Assembly: GCF_007970185.1 (NCBI RefSeq)
Contig: NZ_CP042431.1
Span: 2,852,001 to 2,916,000 of the forward strand
Direction of reading: 5' to 3'
Length of the DNA stretch: 64,000 bases
From: Pseudobacter ginsenosidimutans
GTDB lineage: Bacteria > Bacteroidota > Bacteroidia > Chitinophagales > Chitinophagaceae
A model generated the notes under the pieces. That model worked only from the letters and a program-made list of their open reading frames with translations, was not told the DNA's origin and did not search any database. Positions 19,341 through 29,158 of this stretch are shown here, in pieces; positions within the stretch are counted from its first letter, which is position 1; the number at the start of each line of letters is the position of its first letter. The translations under genes were made by a program, and so were the position numbers.

Positions 19341-22300
19341 ATGAGACCCAAAACCATAACACTAATTGCGTGCCTGCTATTATTCCAGGCAACTCTCTTT
19401 GCTCAGAAAATCAATTTCACCGGTAAGTCGGTAACACTGCAAAAAACATTTGCTGCCATCGAGTCGCAAACCGGATACTCGGTGTTCTGTAACAAAGAAC
19501 TGTTGAAGCAGGCGAAACCTGTAAACGTTACTGCTGTTGACATGCCATTGCAGAAATTCCTGCAACTCATTCTGGAAGGGCAGCAGCTCCGGTACGACAT
19601 CGAGGGCAACACCATTTTCATCAAGCAAACGGAGAAAACGGCCCCTAAACCCCCAAACGATGATACCCATTTGGCTCCCGCCAGCCGGGAGCTGAAGGGT
19701 AAAATCCTGGATGCCGCAACAGGCAATCCAGTTGCCGGAGCAAGCATTCATATTCCTGGCAGGAATACAGGTGTGAGCTCCGATGCAAAAGGAGAATTCA
19801 GTATCAAAGTGAATGATGGCGAAAAGATAGAGATCAGCTCTATCGGTTATGAATCGCAGGAGCTCATCATCAGGGCAGCAACACATTTCCTCGATATCCG
19901 GTTGAACGTTGCGCAGGAAGCGATGAAAGATGTGGTGGTAACGGGTTATCAAAAAGTGAACAAACGCACATTCACCGGCTCTGTTGGAAAAGTGAAATCC
20001 GATCAACTGGCAACGGCCGGTATCTCCGATGTGGGCAAATCATTGCAGGGTATGGTAGCTGGTGTGGCCGTGGAAAATACCAGCGGCACCTTCGGTACCA
20101 AATCAAAGATCCGCATCCGTGGCACTTCTTCTATCAGCGGCAACCAGGAACCGCTCTGGGTTGTGGATGGCGTGGTGATAGACGATCCCGTGAACCTCAA
20201 TCCCAATCAGCTTTATTCAGGTGATGCCGCCACAATGCTCAGCTCGGCCATCAGTGGTATCAATCCTGATGATATAGAAGATATTCAGATCCTCAAAGAT
20301 GCATCAGCTACCGCCATGTACGGAACTCAGGCCGTGAATGGCGTGATCGTTGTTTCTACAAAGAAAGGAAAGATCGGCGCACCGGTGGTGAGCTACAAGA
20401 ATAATTTCAGCATGGCGATGAAGCCTTCCGTTACACAGTTCAATGTGATGAACTCCAAACAAAGGATGGAATTTTCAGAAGAGCTCTATGATAAGAACAT
20501 GCTGGACTTCACCAACCTCAACCGCAACTACGGCGCATTTGGAAAATTGCTTTCGCAATTGTCTCGCAAGGAGATCACCTGGGACGAATACTATGACAAT
20601 ATCCAGCGCGCCAAAACCTACAATACAGACTGGTTTGATGAACTGTTCAGGAATTCTGTAAATCAGGAACACAGTATCAGCGTAAGTTCGGGAACAGAGA
20701 AATCACAGATCTATTTGTCCGGAAGTTATTTCAGGGATGCAGGACAAACAGTAGGCCAGCATCTGGACAGGTACACTGCCAATATCAGGGCCAATTTCGA
20801 TTTCACTAAAAAGTTCTCCCTCACCGGCACACTGTACGCTTCCGCGAGGAACCAGCGCAGTTTTGGGACAGAGAACTCAACAGAGGCCATTGCCGGTATT
20901 GTTGAGCGCGCTTTCGATATCAACCCTTATACCTATGCGCGCAGCACCAGCAGGGCTATGAGACCCTATGATGATAATGGAAACCTGGAATATTACCAGA
21001 TGAACTATGCGCCTTTCAATATCGTGAATGAACTGAAGAATAATTTCATCGATATCCGTTTACGCGAGATCAAATTCCAGATCGATGCCAACTGGAAGAT
21101 CACGAAGAACCTTTCTTACAATGGGATCTTCTCAGGCCGTATGTCATCTGTTGCCAGTGATCATATCGCAACAGAAAAATCGAATACTGCACTGAGTTAT
21201 CGCGCCATGCAGAACAGTTCAGTTCGCGGCGCCAATACAAATCTTTATAATGATCCGTTCGATCTTAGTCAGTACCCTATTTCTGTTTTACCCCGGGGTG
21301 GTATCGTGATCACCGATAACACCCTCGGGGAATTCTACACGGTTCGGAATTCACTGAACTGGAAATCTTATTTCGCAGAGAACCATAGCATCGACCTGCT
21401 GGCTGGCACGGAGCTGCGCCACAGGAAGTACCTCACGGATTATTACAAGGGCTATGGTTTTGAATATTTCAGCGGGCTCACGTCCAGCCCGGATTACAGG
21501 GCCATTCAACGTGATATCCTCTCCGGTACTGCGGACCCTTATTATGGTAAGTCGCAGAACATTCAGCATGAGGCCAGCTTCTTTGCCAACCTCGCGTATT
21601 CCATTCAGAACAAATACAATTTCACACTCTCAACGCGTGCAGACGGATCCAACAGGCTCGGTACTTCCGAGCGTTTCCGCTTCCTGCCCATCTGGGTGGT
21701 GGGCGCCAGCTGGAATATGGACGAGGAAGCTTTTATCAAAGACATCGAAGCCATCGATTTCCTGAAGCTGAGAAGTTCTTACGGATTGCGCGGGAATATC
21801 AGCGGTCTCGGCAGTGCAGAGATGCTGGCTTACTACGGAACTACTACACGCTTCGATCCCAATACCATCGAAACAGTGATCAATATCACTTCTCCTGAAA
21901 ATCCTACGATGAGATGGGAGAAAGAAAAAATGTTCAATGCAGCTGTAGAGTTCGGATTGTATAACAGGGTAACTACCACGCTGGAATATTATAGCCGTTA
22001 CAATTATGATCTCATCGGTGGTATCGAAGTTTCCCGTGTGAGTGGTCAGCAACGCAAGACCGTGAACTGGGCCGATATGCGCAACCATGGGTTTGAGGTT
22101 ACCATCAATACCAGCAATATCAAGAGAAGGGATTTCGCCTGGAACACCATTTTCACCTTCGGATACAACAAGAATGAAGTAACGCGTATTCAGCAAAACA
22201 ATACTGTGTTGCTGGCAACTGTGGGAACTGGTGCAGCTGCAGTGGGCAAGCCGGTGAGTGGTTTGTATTCTTTCCGTTTTGCAGGACTGAATGCTGACGG

Positions 22301-22910
22301 TCTTCCACTTTTCTACAATGGCAAAGACAATCCGACCTACCAGATCTCGAAGTACAGTCGCGATCTCAATATGCTCAGATACGAGGGAAGCCGCGATCCG
22401 CTTGGTTCCGGCGGTCTTACCAACTCTTTTCGTTATAAGAACCTGAATTTGTCTTTTCTCTTTACCTATTCTTTCGGCAATGTGGTTCGCCTGAATCCCA
22501 TCATGCAGCGTTACTTCTCCGATGTGGAAGCGTTGGACGCAACACTGGTCAACAGGTGGCGTGCGCCGGGACATGAGCAATATACCAATGTGCCGCGCAT
22601 CATCGAAGCTGAAACACGCACCATGCTGCTGGAAGCAAGCGCCGATCCATTCACGTTCTACAACAGAAGCGATATCAGAACAGCCAACGGCTCATTCATC
22701 CGTCTTAAGAATGTAATGGTCAATTATGCATTGCCCAATGCACTGATCAAAAAATATGGAATGAAGGGGCTGCAGATCACAGCACAGGCTCAGAACCTGG
22801 CGCTCTGGGCCGATTCCAAATTGCAGGGACAGGATCCAGAAGCGCTGGTCTCCGGCATTTCGATCCCCGCTGCCACCACTTTCACCTTAGGTCTGAACAT
22901 TAACTTATAA
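19341..22910 (+). CDS. SusC/RagA TonB-dependent transporter with STN signalling domain
   Basis: The 1189-residue outer-membrane transporter starts at MRPKTITLIACLLLFQATLF (signal peptide); nine upstream codons from a TTG are open but unlikely. An STN domain (about 25-95) is followed by a carboxypeptidase-like domain (GKILDAATGNPVAGASIHIP), a plug with RIRGTSSISGNQEPLWVVDG and the SusC signature ILKDASATAMYGTQAVNGV, and a long barrel. It lies between FecR and SusD. The downstream metallohydrolase and peptidase suggest peptides as ligand rather than glycans. Confidence 0.95.
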   Translation: MRPKTITLIACLLLFQATLFAQKINFTGKSVTLQKTFAAIESQTGYSVFCNKELLKQAKPVNVTAVDMPLQKFLQLILEGQQLRYDIEGNTIFIKQTEKTAPKPPNDDTHLAPASRELKGKILDAATGNPVAGASIHIPGRNTGVSSDAKGEFSIKVNDGEKIEISSIGYESQELIIRAATHFLDIRLNVAQEAMKDVVVTGYQKVNKRTFTGSVGKVKSDQLATAGISDVGKSLQGMVAGVAVENTSGTFGTKSKIRIRGTSSISGNQEPLWVVDGVVIDDPVNLNPNQLYSGDAATMLSSAISGINPDDIEDIQILKDASATAMYGTQAVNGVIVVSTKKGKIGAPVVSYKNNFSMAMKPSVTQFNVMNSKQRMEFSEELYDKNMLDFTNLNRNYGAFGKLLSQLSRKEITWDEYYDNIQRAKTYNTDWFDELFRNSVNQEHSISVSSGTEKSQIYLSGSYFRDAGQTVGQHLDRYTANIRANFDFTKKFSLTGTLYASARNQRSFGTENSTEAIAGIVERAFDINPYTYARSTSRAMRPYDDNGNLEYYQMNYAPFNIVNELKNNFIDIRLREIKFQIDANWKITKNLSYNGIFSGRMSSVASDHIATEKSNTALSYRAMQNSSVRGANTNLYNDPFDLSQYPISVLPRGGIVITDNTLGEFYTVRNSLNWKSYFAENHSIDLLAGTELRHRKYLTDYYKGYGFEYFSGLTSSPDYRAIQRDILSGTADPYYGKSQNIQHEASFFANLAYSIQNKYNFTLSTRADGSNRLGTSERFRFLPIWVVGASWNMDEEAFIKDIEAIDFLKLRSSYGLRGNISGLGSAEMLAYYGTTTRFDPNTIETVINITSPENPTMRWEKEKMFNAAVEFGLYNRVTTTLEYYSRYNYDLIGGIEVSRVSGQQRKTVNWADMRNHGFEVTINTSNIKRRDFAWNTIFTFGYNKNEVTRIQQNNTVLLATVGTGAAAVGKPVSGLYSFRFAGLNADGLPLFYNGKDNPTYQISKYSRDLNMLRYEGSRDPLGSGGLTNSFRYKNLNLSFLFTYSFGNVVRLNPIMQRYFSDVEALDATLVNRWRAPGHEQYTNVPRIIEAETRTMLLEASADPFTFYNRSDIRTANGSFIRLKNVMVNYALPNALIKKYGMKGLQITAQAQNLALWADSKLQGQDPEALVSGISIPAATTFTLGLNINL

Positions 22911-22919
22911 GCAGGAACC

Positions 22920-24332
22920 ATGAACAATATTGCTAAATATCTTTTTTTACTTTTCACTGCCGGCATACTCCTGGGCGGTTGCAAAAAGTTCCTGGAAGTG
23001 AACCCCGACAATCGCGTGAGGCCACAGTCCGTGGAGGATTACCAGGCAATCATTACCGGCGCTTACCCACAGGCATTCCATATGTTTACGGAATTGTACA
23101 CCGATAATTACCGGTTCTACGATTATCCCGATTACAACAATGCCAATATCAATTCCTGGCTCAAGCCCATCTATCTCTGGTCCGATGAATACATCACCGG
23201 CAATGCCGTTACTCCGGAAGCAGGATGGAGAAAATATTACAACAGTATCTACAATGCAAATGTGGTGCTGGAAAGTATCGACAAAGCTCCCGGAGATGAT
23301 GCGCTTCGCAGCAATGTGAAAGGAGAAGCCCTGCTGGTACGCGCTTACGCGCATTTCATGCTGGTGAACATCTTTGCCAAACATTATGATGCTGCAACAG
23401 CCGCTACTGATCCCGGCGTTCCTTATGCACTGGCAACAGAGAAAGAAGCAGGATCTACTTACAAAAGGGATAATGTAAAACATGTGTATGATCTTATCGA
23501 GAAAGATGCGTTGGAAGGAATTGCACTGGTGAATGATGCTCAGATGAAAGTGCCAAAGCACCATTTCAACAAAACAGCAGCCAATGCATTCATGAGCCGA
23601 TTCTATCTTTTCAGGGGCGATTGGGAAAAATGTATCGAATACAGCAATAGAGTTCTCAACGCCAATTCAAGCGTAAGGAATTTGCTGGTTGACTGGGACA
23701 AGGATTTTGCTACCGGCAATTACAGCGCCTTCGCAAATGCCTATTGCTCCGTGAACCAACCCAATGTGCTGATGATGCAATACACGCTGGAATGGAATTC
23801 ATTCTATCTTACCGGTATGTATGGAAACGAGTTCAGGAGCACGTTTGCTGCGGAAGATATTCGCGGCCGCATGTTCACTTTCACCAGTAATCAAACACCC
23901 AATTACATTATTCGCAAATTCAGGTCGGTTCAATCGGAAGGTCACCAGTATTCGGATGTGGCGCTCTTTGTTGTGGAAGAAGTGATGTACAATGCGGCGG
24001 AAGCCTATGTGCGTAAACAGAATCCTGATTATGATTACGCCATCAATGCGCTGAATACGATCCTGGTGAAACGTATGCGTCCTTACACAGCGCTGAAACG
24101 TTCGGATTATCCCACTGAAAAGGCAATGCTGGATAAGATCCTGGATGAAAGAAGAAGAGAGCTTTGTTATGAAGGATACAGGTGGTTCGATATAAAACGA
24201 TACAATATTCCTGTTACCCACTGGAATGGTGTGAGAAATATCGAGCTGAAAGCCGATGATCCCAGAAGGCTTTTCCAGATCCCGTTTGCAGAGTTGACTG
24301 CCAACATCGATATGGAACCGAATCCCAGGTAA
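22920..24332 (+). CDS. SusD/RagB-family surface lipoprotein
   Basis: The 470-residue lipoprotein has lipobox GILLGGC with Cys21 and the typical following KKFLEVNPDNRVRPQSVEDY. TPR-like helices include GEALLVRAYAHFMLVNIFAK. The C-terminal family signature is LDERRRELCYEGYRWFDIKR. It is nine bases downstream of SusC and followed closely by a metallohydrolase lipoprotein. It should act as the binding lid of the SusC channel. Confidence 0.94.
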   Translation: MNNIAKYLFLLFTAGILLGGCKKFLEVNPDNRVRPQSVEDYQAIITGAYPQAFHMFTELYTDNYRFYDYPDYNNANINSWLKPIYLWSDEYITGNAVTPEAGWRKYYNSIYNANVVLESIDKAPGDDALRSNVKGEALLVRAYAHFMLVNIFAKHYDAATAATDPGVPYALATEKEAGSTYKRDNVKHVYDLIEKDALEGIALVNDAQMKVPKHHFNKTAANAFMSRFYLFRGDWEKCIEYSNRVLNANSSVRNLLVDWDKDFATGNYSAFANAYCSVNQPNVLMMQYTLEWNSFYLTGMYGNEFRSTFAAEDIRGRMFTFTSNQTPNYIIRKFRSVQSEGHQYSDVALFVVEEVMYNAAEAYVRKQNPDYDYAINALNTILVKRMRPYTALKRSDYPTEKAMLDKILDERRRELCYEGYRWFDIKRYNIPVTHWNGVRNIELKADDPRRLFQIPFAELTANIDMEPNPR

Positions 24333-24352
24333 TCACTGCAAAATTAACTATC

Positions 24353-25186
24353 ATGTCTAAACGAATTATATTTTACGCCATCGCCTGTTGCCTGCTTGCC
24401 ACATCCTGCAAGAAGGAAGATGCGATCCCTTACGAGCCTTACGAAGCCCCGGCCAAACCTGATAATCCCACTGACCTGGCCATCTATGATATTTTCACCG
24501 AATACCAGAGCAAGATCATTTATCGCTGGGACAGGCGCTATATCACTGCCGACGCCTTTGCTTCTCCTCCCAATGAATCCATTGTACTGCCTTATGTGGA
24601 GAACGTGCTGCGCAAGCTGTTCATCGCTCCTTACGACAGACAGAAGTCTGAATTCATGCGTCAGAACATGCCCATCGAGATGATCCTTTTCGGTACAAAA
24701 ATGAATTATGTGGAAGGCGATGAAAGAAATTTCAGCGCTTCCGGTACTGCATACGGATTGAGCCGCGTGATTGTGACCAGTGTAAATGGCTATGATCTCA
24801 CGGATGCCACCTGGCTGAAAAATCAATATGCCACTTTACACCATGAGTTTGCGCACGTACTGGATAAAAAGTTCGGCAGACCTGCAGGGTTCGACAAGAT
24901 CTCTGAAGGGAAATATGCAGGCGGCACCAGCTATGCGGCCTTTACACAGGCGGAAGCGCGCAGCCGCGGCTTCTGGCGGAACTATGGCATGAGCAATGAA
25001 TCGGAGGATTTCGCTACCTGGGTGGATGGTATTGTTACCACTCCCAAAGAAAGCGTGCTGCTGATCGCGGATGAGAACACCTTCCTTCAGCAGAAGTACA
25101 AAATGGTGTACAATTTCTATCTCGAAAAAGGCATCGACCTGCATGTATTGCAGGCTTATTTACAAAACGTACTCGATAATCTCTGA
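24353..25186 (+). CDS. Substrate import-associated zinc metallohydrolase lipoprotein
   Basis: The 277-residue lipoprotein has Cys19 in LLATSC. The zinc motif HEFAH lies at residues 164-168 (HExxH), and a likely third ligand is the Glu in NESEDFATW about 45 residues later. Length, motif and position right after SusC/SusD fit the TIGR04549 type (LP_HExxH_w_tonB), whose members accompany SusCD pairs. It probably trims peptides or proteins at the cell surface before import. The exact substrate is unknown. Confidence 0.85.
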   Translation: MSKRIIFYAIACCLLATSCKKEDAIPYEPYEAPAKPDNPTDLAIYDIFTEYQSKIIYRWDRRYITADAFASPPNESIVLPYVENVLRKLFIAPYDRQKSEFMRQNMPIEMILFGTKMNYVEGDERNFSASGTAYGLSRVIVTSVNGYDLTDATWLKNQYATLHHEFAHVLDKKFGRPAGFDKISEGKYAGGTSYAAFTQAEARSRGFWRNYGMSNESEDFATWVDGIVTTPKESVLLIADENTFLQQKYKMVYNFYLEKGIDLHVLQAYLQNVLDNL

Positions 25187-25188
25187 TC

Positions 25189-26673
25189 ATGAAACTTATC
25201 AACCAAACAATACTGCTTTGCTTCCTGACAGTACTGCTGGCTCTGGACGCCTGCAGGAAACCCACCACCCAATTGCCTGAAAGGGAAATGCCTCCCTCTG
25301 TAGCAGAACTGGCTGCCGCATATAAAAAGATACTGGTTGCCGCTACTGAAGGCTGGTATGTATTATATAAACCAACAGCAGAATCGGAAGGCATTGCCAT
25401 GAAGATCAAATTCGAAGAAAATGGAAAAGTGAAAATCATTTCCGGTCTGAGGAACTACCACGAAGAAGCAGATAATGAATACTCCTTTGCGGGTGAAACG
25501 ATCCTTCAACTTGTATTTGCTGATAATTCTGTTTTTGGCGAGCTCACAAGAACTGTGAACGGCTTCAATAAATTCAAGATCGTTCAGCAGGAAGATGGCA
25601 GCTTTTCACTGAAGAGGGCGGATGGTTTCGATAACCTCAGCTATGCCCTGGTGAAAGTGAATACAACCAACCAGCAGGTACTGCAATCACAGATACAGGC
25701 AGTGCTTGATCAGATAGCGTTTGAAGAGGAGCAGGAAAGACTTACCACGGAAGCAAGAGAAAAGATCGCTGCACTGGTGGAAGCCGATCCTGGTTATTAC
25801 TGGGAGAACCTGCTGCTGGAAAATTTTGGAGCAAGACTGGAAGCCATCGATACAACCGCCCGGACCATCACACTTGCATGGCCTGCAACCGGTTCATCAA
25901 CAGCTGTGTCGCACACCATCAATTACAAACCGGTACCTGCTGGTATGGCGCTGGAACCTGCCATTACAAAAGATAGCTACACCATCGATACTTTGAAGTT
26001 CGGCGCATTTACAGATGGGTCGCTCGAGATCATTTCTGCAGGCAATGCAGGCGCCGGAAAGCTGGGCTGGATGCATGTTCCGCCATTCCCTTACCAGAAC
26101 GCGATTGCCGGAGCCCCCAATACGTACACAACTGCCGACTATTTTGTAAGGAATGGCGAACTGCCGCGCTTCTTCGGCTATACGCTGGACAATATGGATA
26201 TCTATTATAGTCCGGCCCTGCAGCCTTATATCGAAGACCTCAAAGCATATTTCGTAACACAGGGATTCAAGGCCGATGAGTTGTTCCGTTTACAATTCTA
26301 TAACAACAATTACAACGGTACTACTATCCCTGATGATCATGCGCAGCGCAACCAGTTGCAGTTGCTGATCAGGAACGGTGCCGGTACCAGCACTTTCCAG
26401 GTTTTCCATTATGATCTGCAAAAACTGGGGCCCAATCATGTTTCGATGGTAAGCTTCGGTACATCAGGTTCCTCCGCAGCTCCATATAAGGAAAAAGTGG
26501 TAGCGTTCATGAACGAGATCTTTACAGTTGAAGGATTTACTGTAGTACCCGTGGGCAGGAATGGTACATCCGCAAGTGCCCTGCAAAAGCTCAGACTGGT
26601 GAGCAGGAAAGACAGCCGGATCTGGCTTGAATTATTAGTGAACAATACAACACTGACCATCTATTTCGATTAA
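25189..26673 (+). CDS. DUF4302 lipoprotein
   Basis: The 494-residue lipoprotein has a signal sequence ending LLALDAC (Cys22). The conserved N-terminal stretch is AATEGWYVLYKPTAESEGIA and the ending is LRLVSRKDSRIWLELLV. It starts two bases after the metallohydrolase stop. It is a paralogue of the next gene (same ATEGWY and SRKDSRIW landmarks, similar length). DUF4302 proteins are known mainly as companions of SusCD operons with the metallohydrolase. They may be extra surface ligand-binding proteins, but no biochemical function is known to me. Confidence 0.8.
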   Translation: MKLINQTILLCFLTVLLALDACRKPTTQLPEREMPPSVAELAAAYKKILVAATEGWYVLYKPTAESEGIAMKIKFEENGKVKIISGLRNYHEEADNEYSFAGETILQLVFADNSVFGELTRTVNGFNKFKIVQQEDGSFSLKRADGFDNLSYALVKVNTTNQQVLQSQIQAVLDQIAFEEEQERLTTEAREKIAALVEADPGYYWENLLLENFGARLEAIDTTARTITLAWPATGSSTAVSHTINYKPVPAGMALEPAITKDSYTIDTLKFGAFTDGSLEIISAGNAGAGKLGWMHVPPFPYQNAIAGAPNTYTTADYFVRNGELPRFFGYTLDNMDIYYSPALQPYIEDLKAYFVTQGFKADELFRLQFYNNNYNGTTIPDDHAQRNQLQLLIRNGAGTSTFQVFHYDLQKLGPNHVSMVSFGTSGSSAAPYKEKVVAFMNEIFTVEGFTVVPVGRNGTSASALQKLRLVSRKDSRIWLELLVNNTTLTIYFD

Positions 26674-26693
26674 CTCAACTTGTAATTACAGAG

Positions 26694-28040
26694 ATGAAAA
26701 AAATAATCATTATTGCATTTATCGCTGCTTCATTTGCAGGTTGCAGTAAAACATATGAAGGAACAGTGATCCCTGAAGATGTGCCGGACCTGGCTGCGCT
26801 TCAGAACGGTTACATGCAGCAGCTTGCAGCATCAACGGAAGGCTGGTACATGGAATACAAGCCCACCAGCAATCCTACTAAAGTGAGCCTGCTGATGAAA
26901 TTCAGCAATGACGGAAAAGTAAGCCTGGTATCGGATTATAAAGGATATACCGATGAACAGGAGAATGTACGGTTCCGGGTTGGCGGCAATGTAAAGCCCG
27001 AACTGATTTTTGAAACCTATTCCGTGATGCATGCCATCGCGGAAAATATCGGTGGCAAGTTCGAGTTTTACATCAGTCCGAACGCAGACGGAAATTTTTC
27101 CCTCACCCAGATAAACGGTCCGGTAAACACTGTGTACACACTCCGTAAAGCTGTGGCCACAGATAGGGCAGATATCCAGGCAAAGGCCAATACTGCCCTC
27201 CTTTTACAGCAATTTGCCGGTAATGCTTCAGCTTATTTTAAGAATTTGGAACTGGCCAGTTTTGATGCTTTCTGGGAACTGAACACAGATCAGCAGACAT
27301 TGAAACTAACCTGGGAAGATCAGGCCGGAACGCCTGTAAGCAAAACTGTAACGTATAATTATATCGCAAACGGTATAGCCCTGAGTGAACCTGTAACCAA
27401 AGATGGGATCAGTATCGATGGCCTGTATTTCGGCACTGCTACTGCCAATGAGCTCGAAATAACAGCCGCAGGAAATGCAGGAGCGGGAAGGATCGCAGTA
27501 TCCCATACACCTGCATTTCCCTACAAGGGCACAGCTAACCTGTTCATGCGTATAGACAACGTGTTACCGAGATTCTTCGCGTACACACTCGATGATCCGG
27601 CTAGCTATTACAGCCCGGACCTGCAGCCGCATGTAGCTGCCTTGCGTGAGCTGATCTCTCCTGCGCAACTGAGGATACAATTGTATCACTACAATATGAA
27701 CGCGGGCGGCACAACACCAGCCAATCAATTGTACTCGATGCAACTCCTGGTAAAGAATGAGGCTGGCGCCAATGTATTCATCCCATATTATACTTCCCTG
27801 GCAAAAATGGATGAGAGCCATGTAGTGGTAACACCGCTGGGTACCACCAATTCTGTTGGCGCGCCGTATCTCACGCCAGTACTGGATTTTATGAAGATCA
27901 TCTTTCCTGAAGAGGGGGTAACTGTTGTTCCCTACGGAAGATCAGGAACACTTCAGCGTTTACGCGTGATCAGCAGGAAGGATTCCAGGATCTGGTTCAA
28001 TATCATCGTGAGCACGCCAACCGGTATTTATGTAGACTAA
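26694..28040 (+). CDS. DUF4302 lipoprotein (paralogue of preceding gene)
   Basis: The 448-residue lipoprotein has Cys17 in AASFAGC. It shares STEGWYMEYKPTSNPTKVSL, the AGNAGAGRIAVSHTPAFPYK block and LRVISRKDSRIWFNIIV with its neighbour, so the pair arose by tandem duplication. It lies 20 bases downstream in the same operon. The sequences are clearly diverged, which could mean different ligand specificities at the surface. Confidence 0.8.
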   Translation: MKKIIIIAFIAASFAGCSKTYEGTVIPEDVPDLAALQNGYMQQLAASTEGWYMEYKPTSNPTKVSLLMKFSNDGKVSLVSDYKGYTDEQENVRFRVGGNVKPELIFETYSVMHAIAENIGGKFEFYISPNADGNFSLTQINGPVNTVYTLRKAVATDRADIQAKANTALLLQQFAGNASAYFKNLELASFDAFWELNTDQQTLKLTWEDQAGTPVSKTVTYNYIANGIALSEPVTKDGISIDGLYFGTATANELEITAAGNAGAGRIAVSHTPAFPYKGTANLFMRIDNVLPRFFAYTLDDPASYYSPDLQPHVAALRELISPAQLRIQLYHYNMNAGGTTPANQLYSMQLLVKNEAGANVFIPYYTSLAKMDESHVVVTPLGTTNSVGAPYLTPVLDFMKIIFPEEGVTVVPYGRSGTLQRLRVISRKDSRIWFNIIVSTPTGIYVD

Positions 28041-28051
28041 AAAAATGTACA

Positions 28052-29092
28052 GTGAAAAGGACTAAATTCATTGCATGCATTATTCTGATAGCACTCTCAG
28101 GCCTTCAATGGAACAAACCTGTAAAGCCTTCGCCTAAATATGTACTGGTACTGCATGGCGGCGCCGGTACGATTGTGAAAAAAAATATGACTGATGCCGC
28201 AGAACAGAAATACCGGGAAGCTCTAACCGAAGCTTTGCAATCAGGTTACAAACTGTTACAGGATGGAGGTTCTGGTCTGGATGCTGTTGTGGCCGCCATC
28301 AAAGTAATGGAAGATTCTCCCTTGTTCAATGCAGGTAAAGGCGCTGTATTTACCAACAACGGGAAAAATGAACTGGACGCAAGCATTATGGATGGAGCAA
28401 CACGCGCCGCAGGCGCAGTTGCCGGAGTAACCACCATCAAGAACCCGATCACCGGTGCGAGAGCAGTGATGGAAAAATCAGGGCATGTAATGCTGAGCGG
28501 ACAGGGCGCCGATGATTTTGCGAAAGCACAGGGACTTGAAATTGTGGATCCTTCCTATTTCTATACGGAAGGAAGATGGAAGGCGCTGCAAAGGTTGCTC
28601 AAAAAAGATTCGGCCAAAACGGAACTGGACCATGATGAAAAGAAAACTTCCTTTGTTCCAGCTTCCCCCAACAATGACGATAAATTCGGTACTGTTGGCG
28701 CAGTGGCGCTGGATAAGAATGGTAACCTGGCGGCCGGAACCAGTACCGGTGGCATGACCAATAAGAAATATGGACGGGTGGGTGATTCACCTGTCATCGG
28801 CGCAGGAACTTATGCCAATCAGCAGGTAGCTGTATCCTGCACAGGATGGGGTGAATTCTATATCCGTACTGTGGCTGCCTATGATGTAGCTGCACAAATG
28901 GAATACAGTAAGCTCTCAGTGGAAAAAGCTACGCGGCAGGTGATTGAAAAGATCGGCAAGCTCGGTGGTAACGGAGGTATGGTTGCACTGGACAAAAATG
29001 GAAAAATGGCCATGCCCTTCAATACTGAGGGGATGTTCCGCGCCGCCATAACAGAGGACGGCAATGTGTCTGTGTGGTTTTACAAGGATTAG
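28052..29092 (+). CDS. Isoaspartyl peptidase / L-asparaginase (Ntn hydrolase, plant type)
   Basis: The 346-residue protein begins at GTG (28052); the nearby ATG at 28045 is out of frame. A hydrophobic leader (about 5-19) suggests export. The Ntn-hydrolase fold shows YVLVLHGGAGTI, the SIMDGATRAAGAVAGVTTIK stretch, and the autocleavage site DDKFG/TVGAVALD, with Thr214 as the predicted new N-terminal nucleophile. GTSTGGMTNKKYGRVGDSP follows. It removes isoAsp or Asn residues from peptides. As the last gene of the SusCD operon it supports a peptide-degradation role. Confidence 0.92.
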   Translation: MKRTKFIACIILIALSGLQWNKPVKPSPKYVLVLHGGAGTIVKKNMTDAAEQKYREALTEALQSGYKLLQDGGSGLDAVVAAIKVMEDSPLFNAGKGAVFTNNGKNELDASIMDGATRAAGAVAGVTTIKNPITGARAVMEKSGHVMLSGQGADDFAKAQGLEIVDPSYFYTEGRWKALQRLLKKDSAKTELDHDEKKTSFVPASPNNDDKFGTVGAVALDKNGNLAAGTSTGGMTNKKYGRVGDSPVIGAGTYANQQVAVSCTGWGEFYIRTVAAYDVAAQMEYSKLSVEKATRQVIEKIGKLGGNGGMVALDKNGKMAMPFNTEGMFRAAITEDGNVSVWFYKD

Positions 29093-29105
29093 ATCGAAAA
29101 AAGAT

Positions 29106-29129
29106 CCCCGGCCTTGTGAAGCGCCGGGG
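29106..29129 (-). terminator. Hairpin terminator between convergent genes
   Basis: CCCCGGC / GCCGGGG stem with a 10-nt loop. On the minus strand it is followed by ATC and six T, so it best serves the leftward T9SS gene. On the plus strand it lacks a T run but may still stop the peptide-uptake operon. Confidence 0.7.
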
Positions 29130-29158
29130 AAAAAGTAAAAGGGAGGGGTTAAGAACGT

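Noticed and set aside
21630-22580. Open frame of 316 residues on the minus strand opposite SusC
   Set aside because: It is wholly inside the well-supported SusC gene, has no family-like sequence or start signal, and its residues mirror the codon pattern of the other strand.
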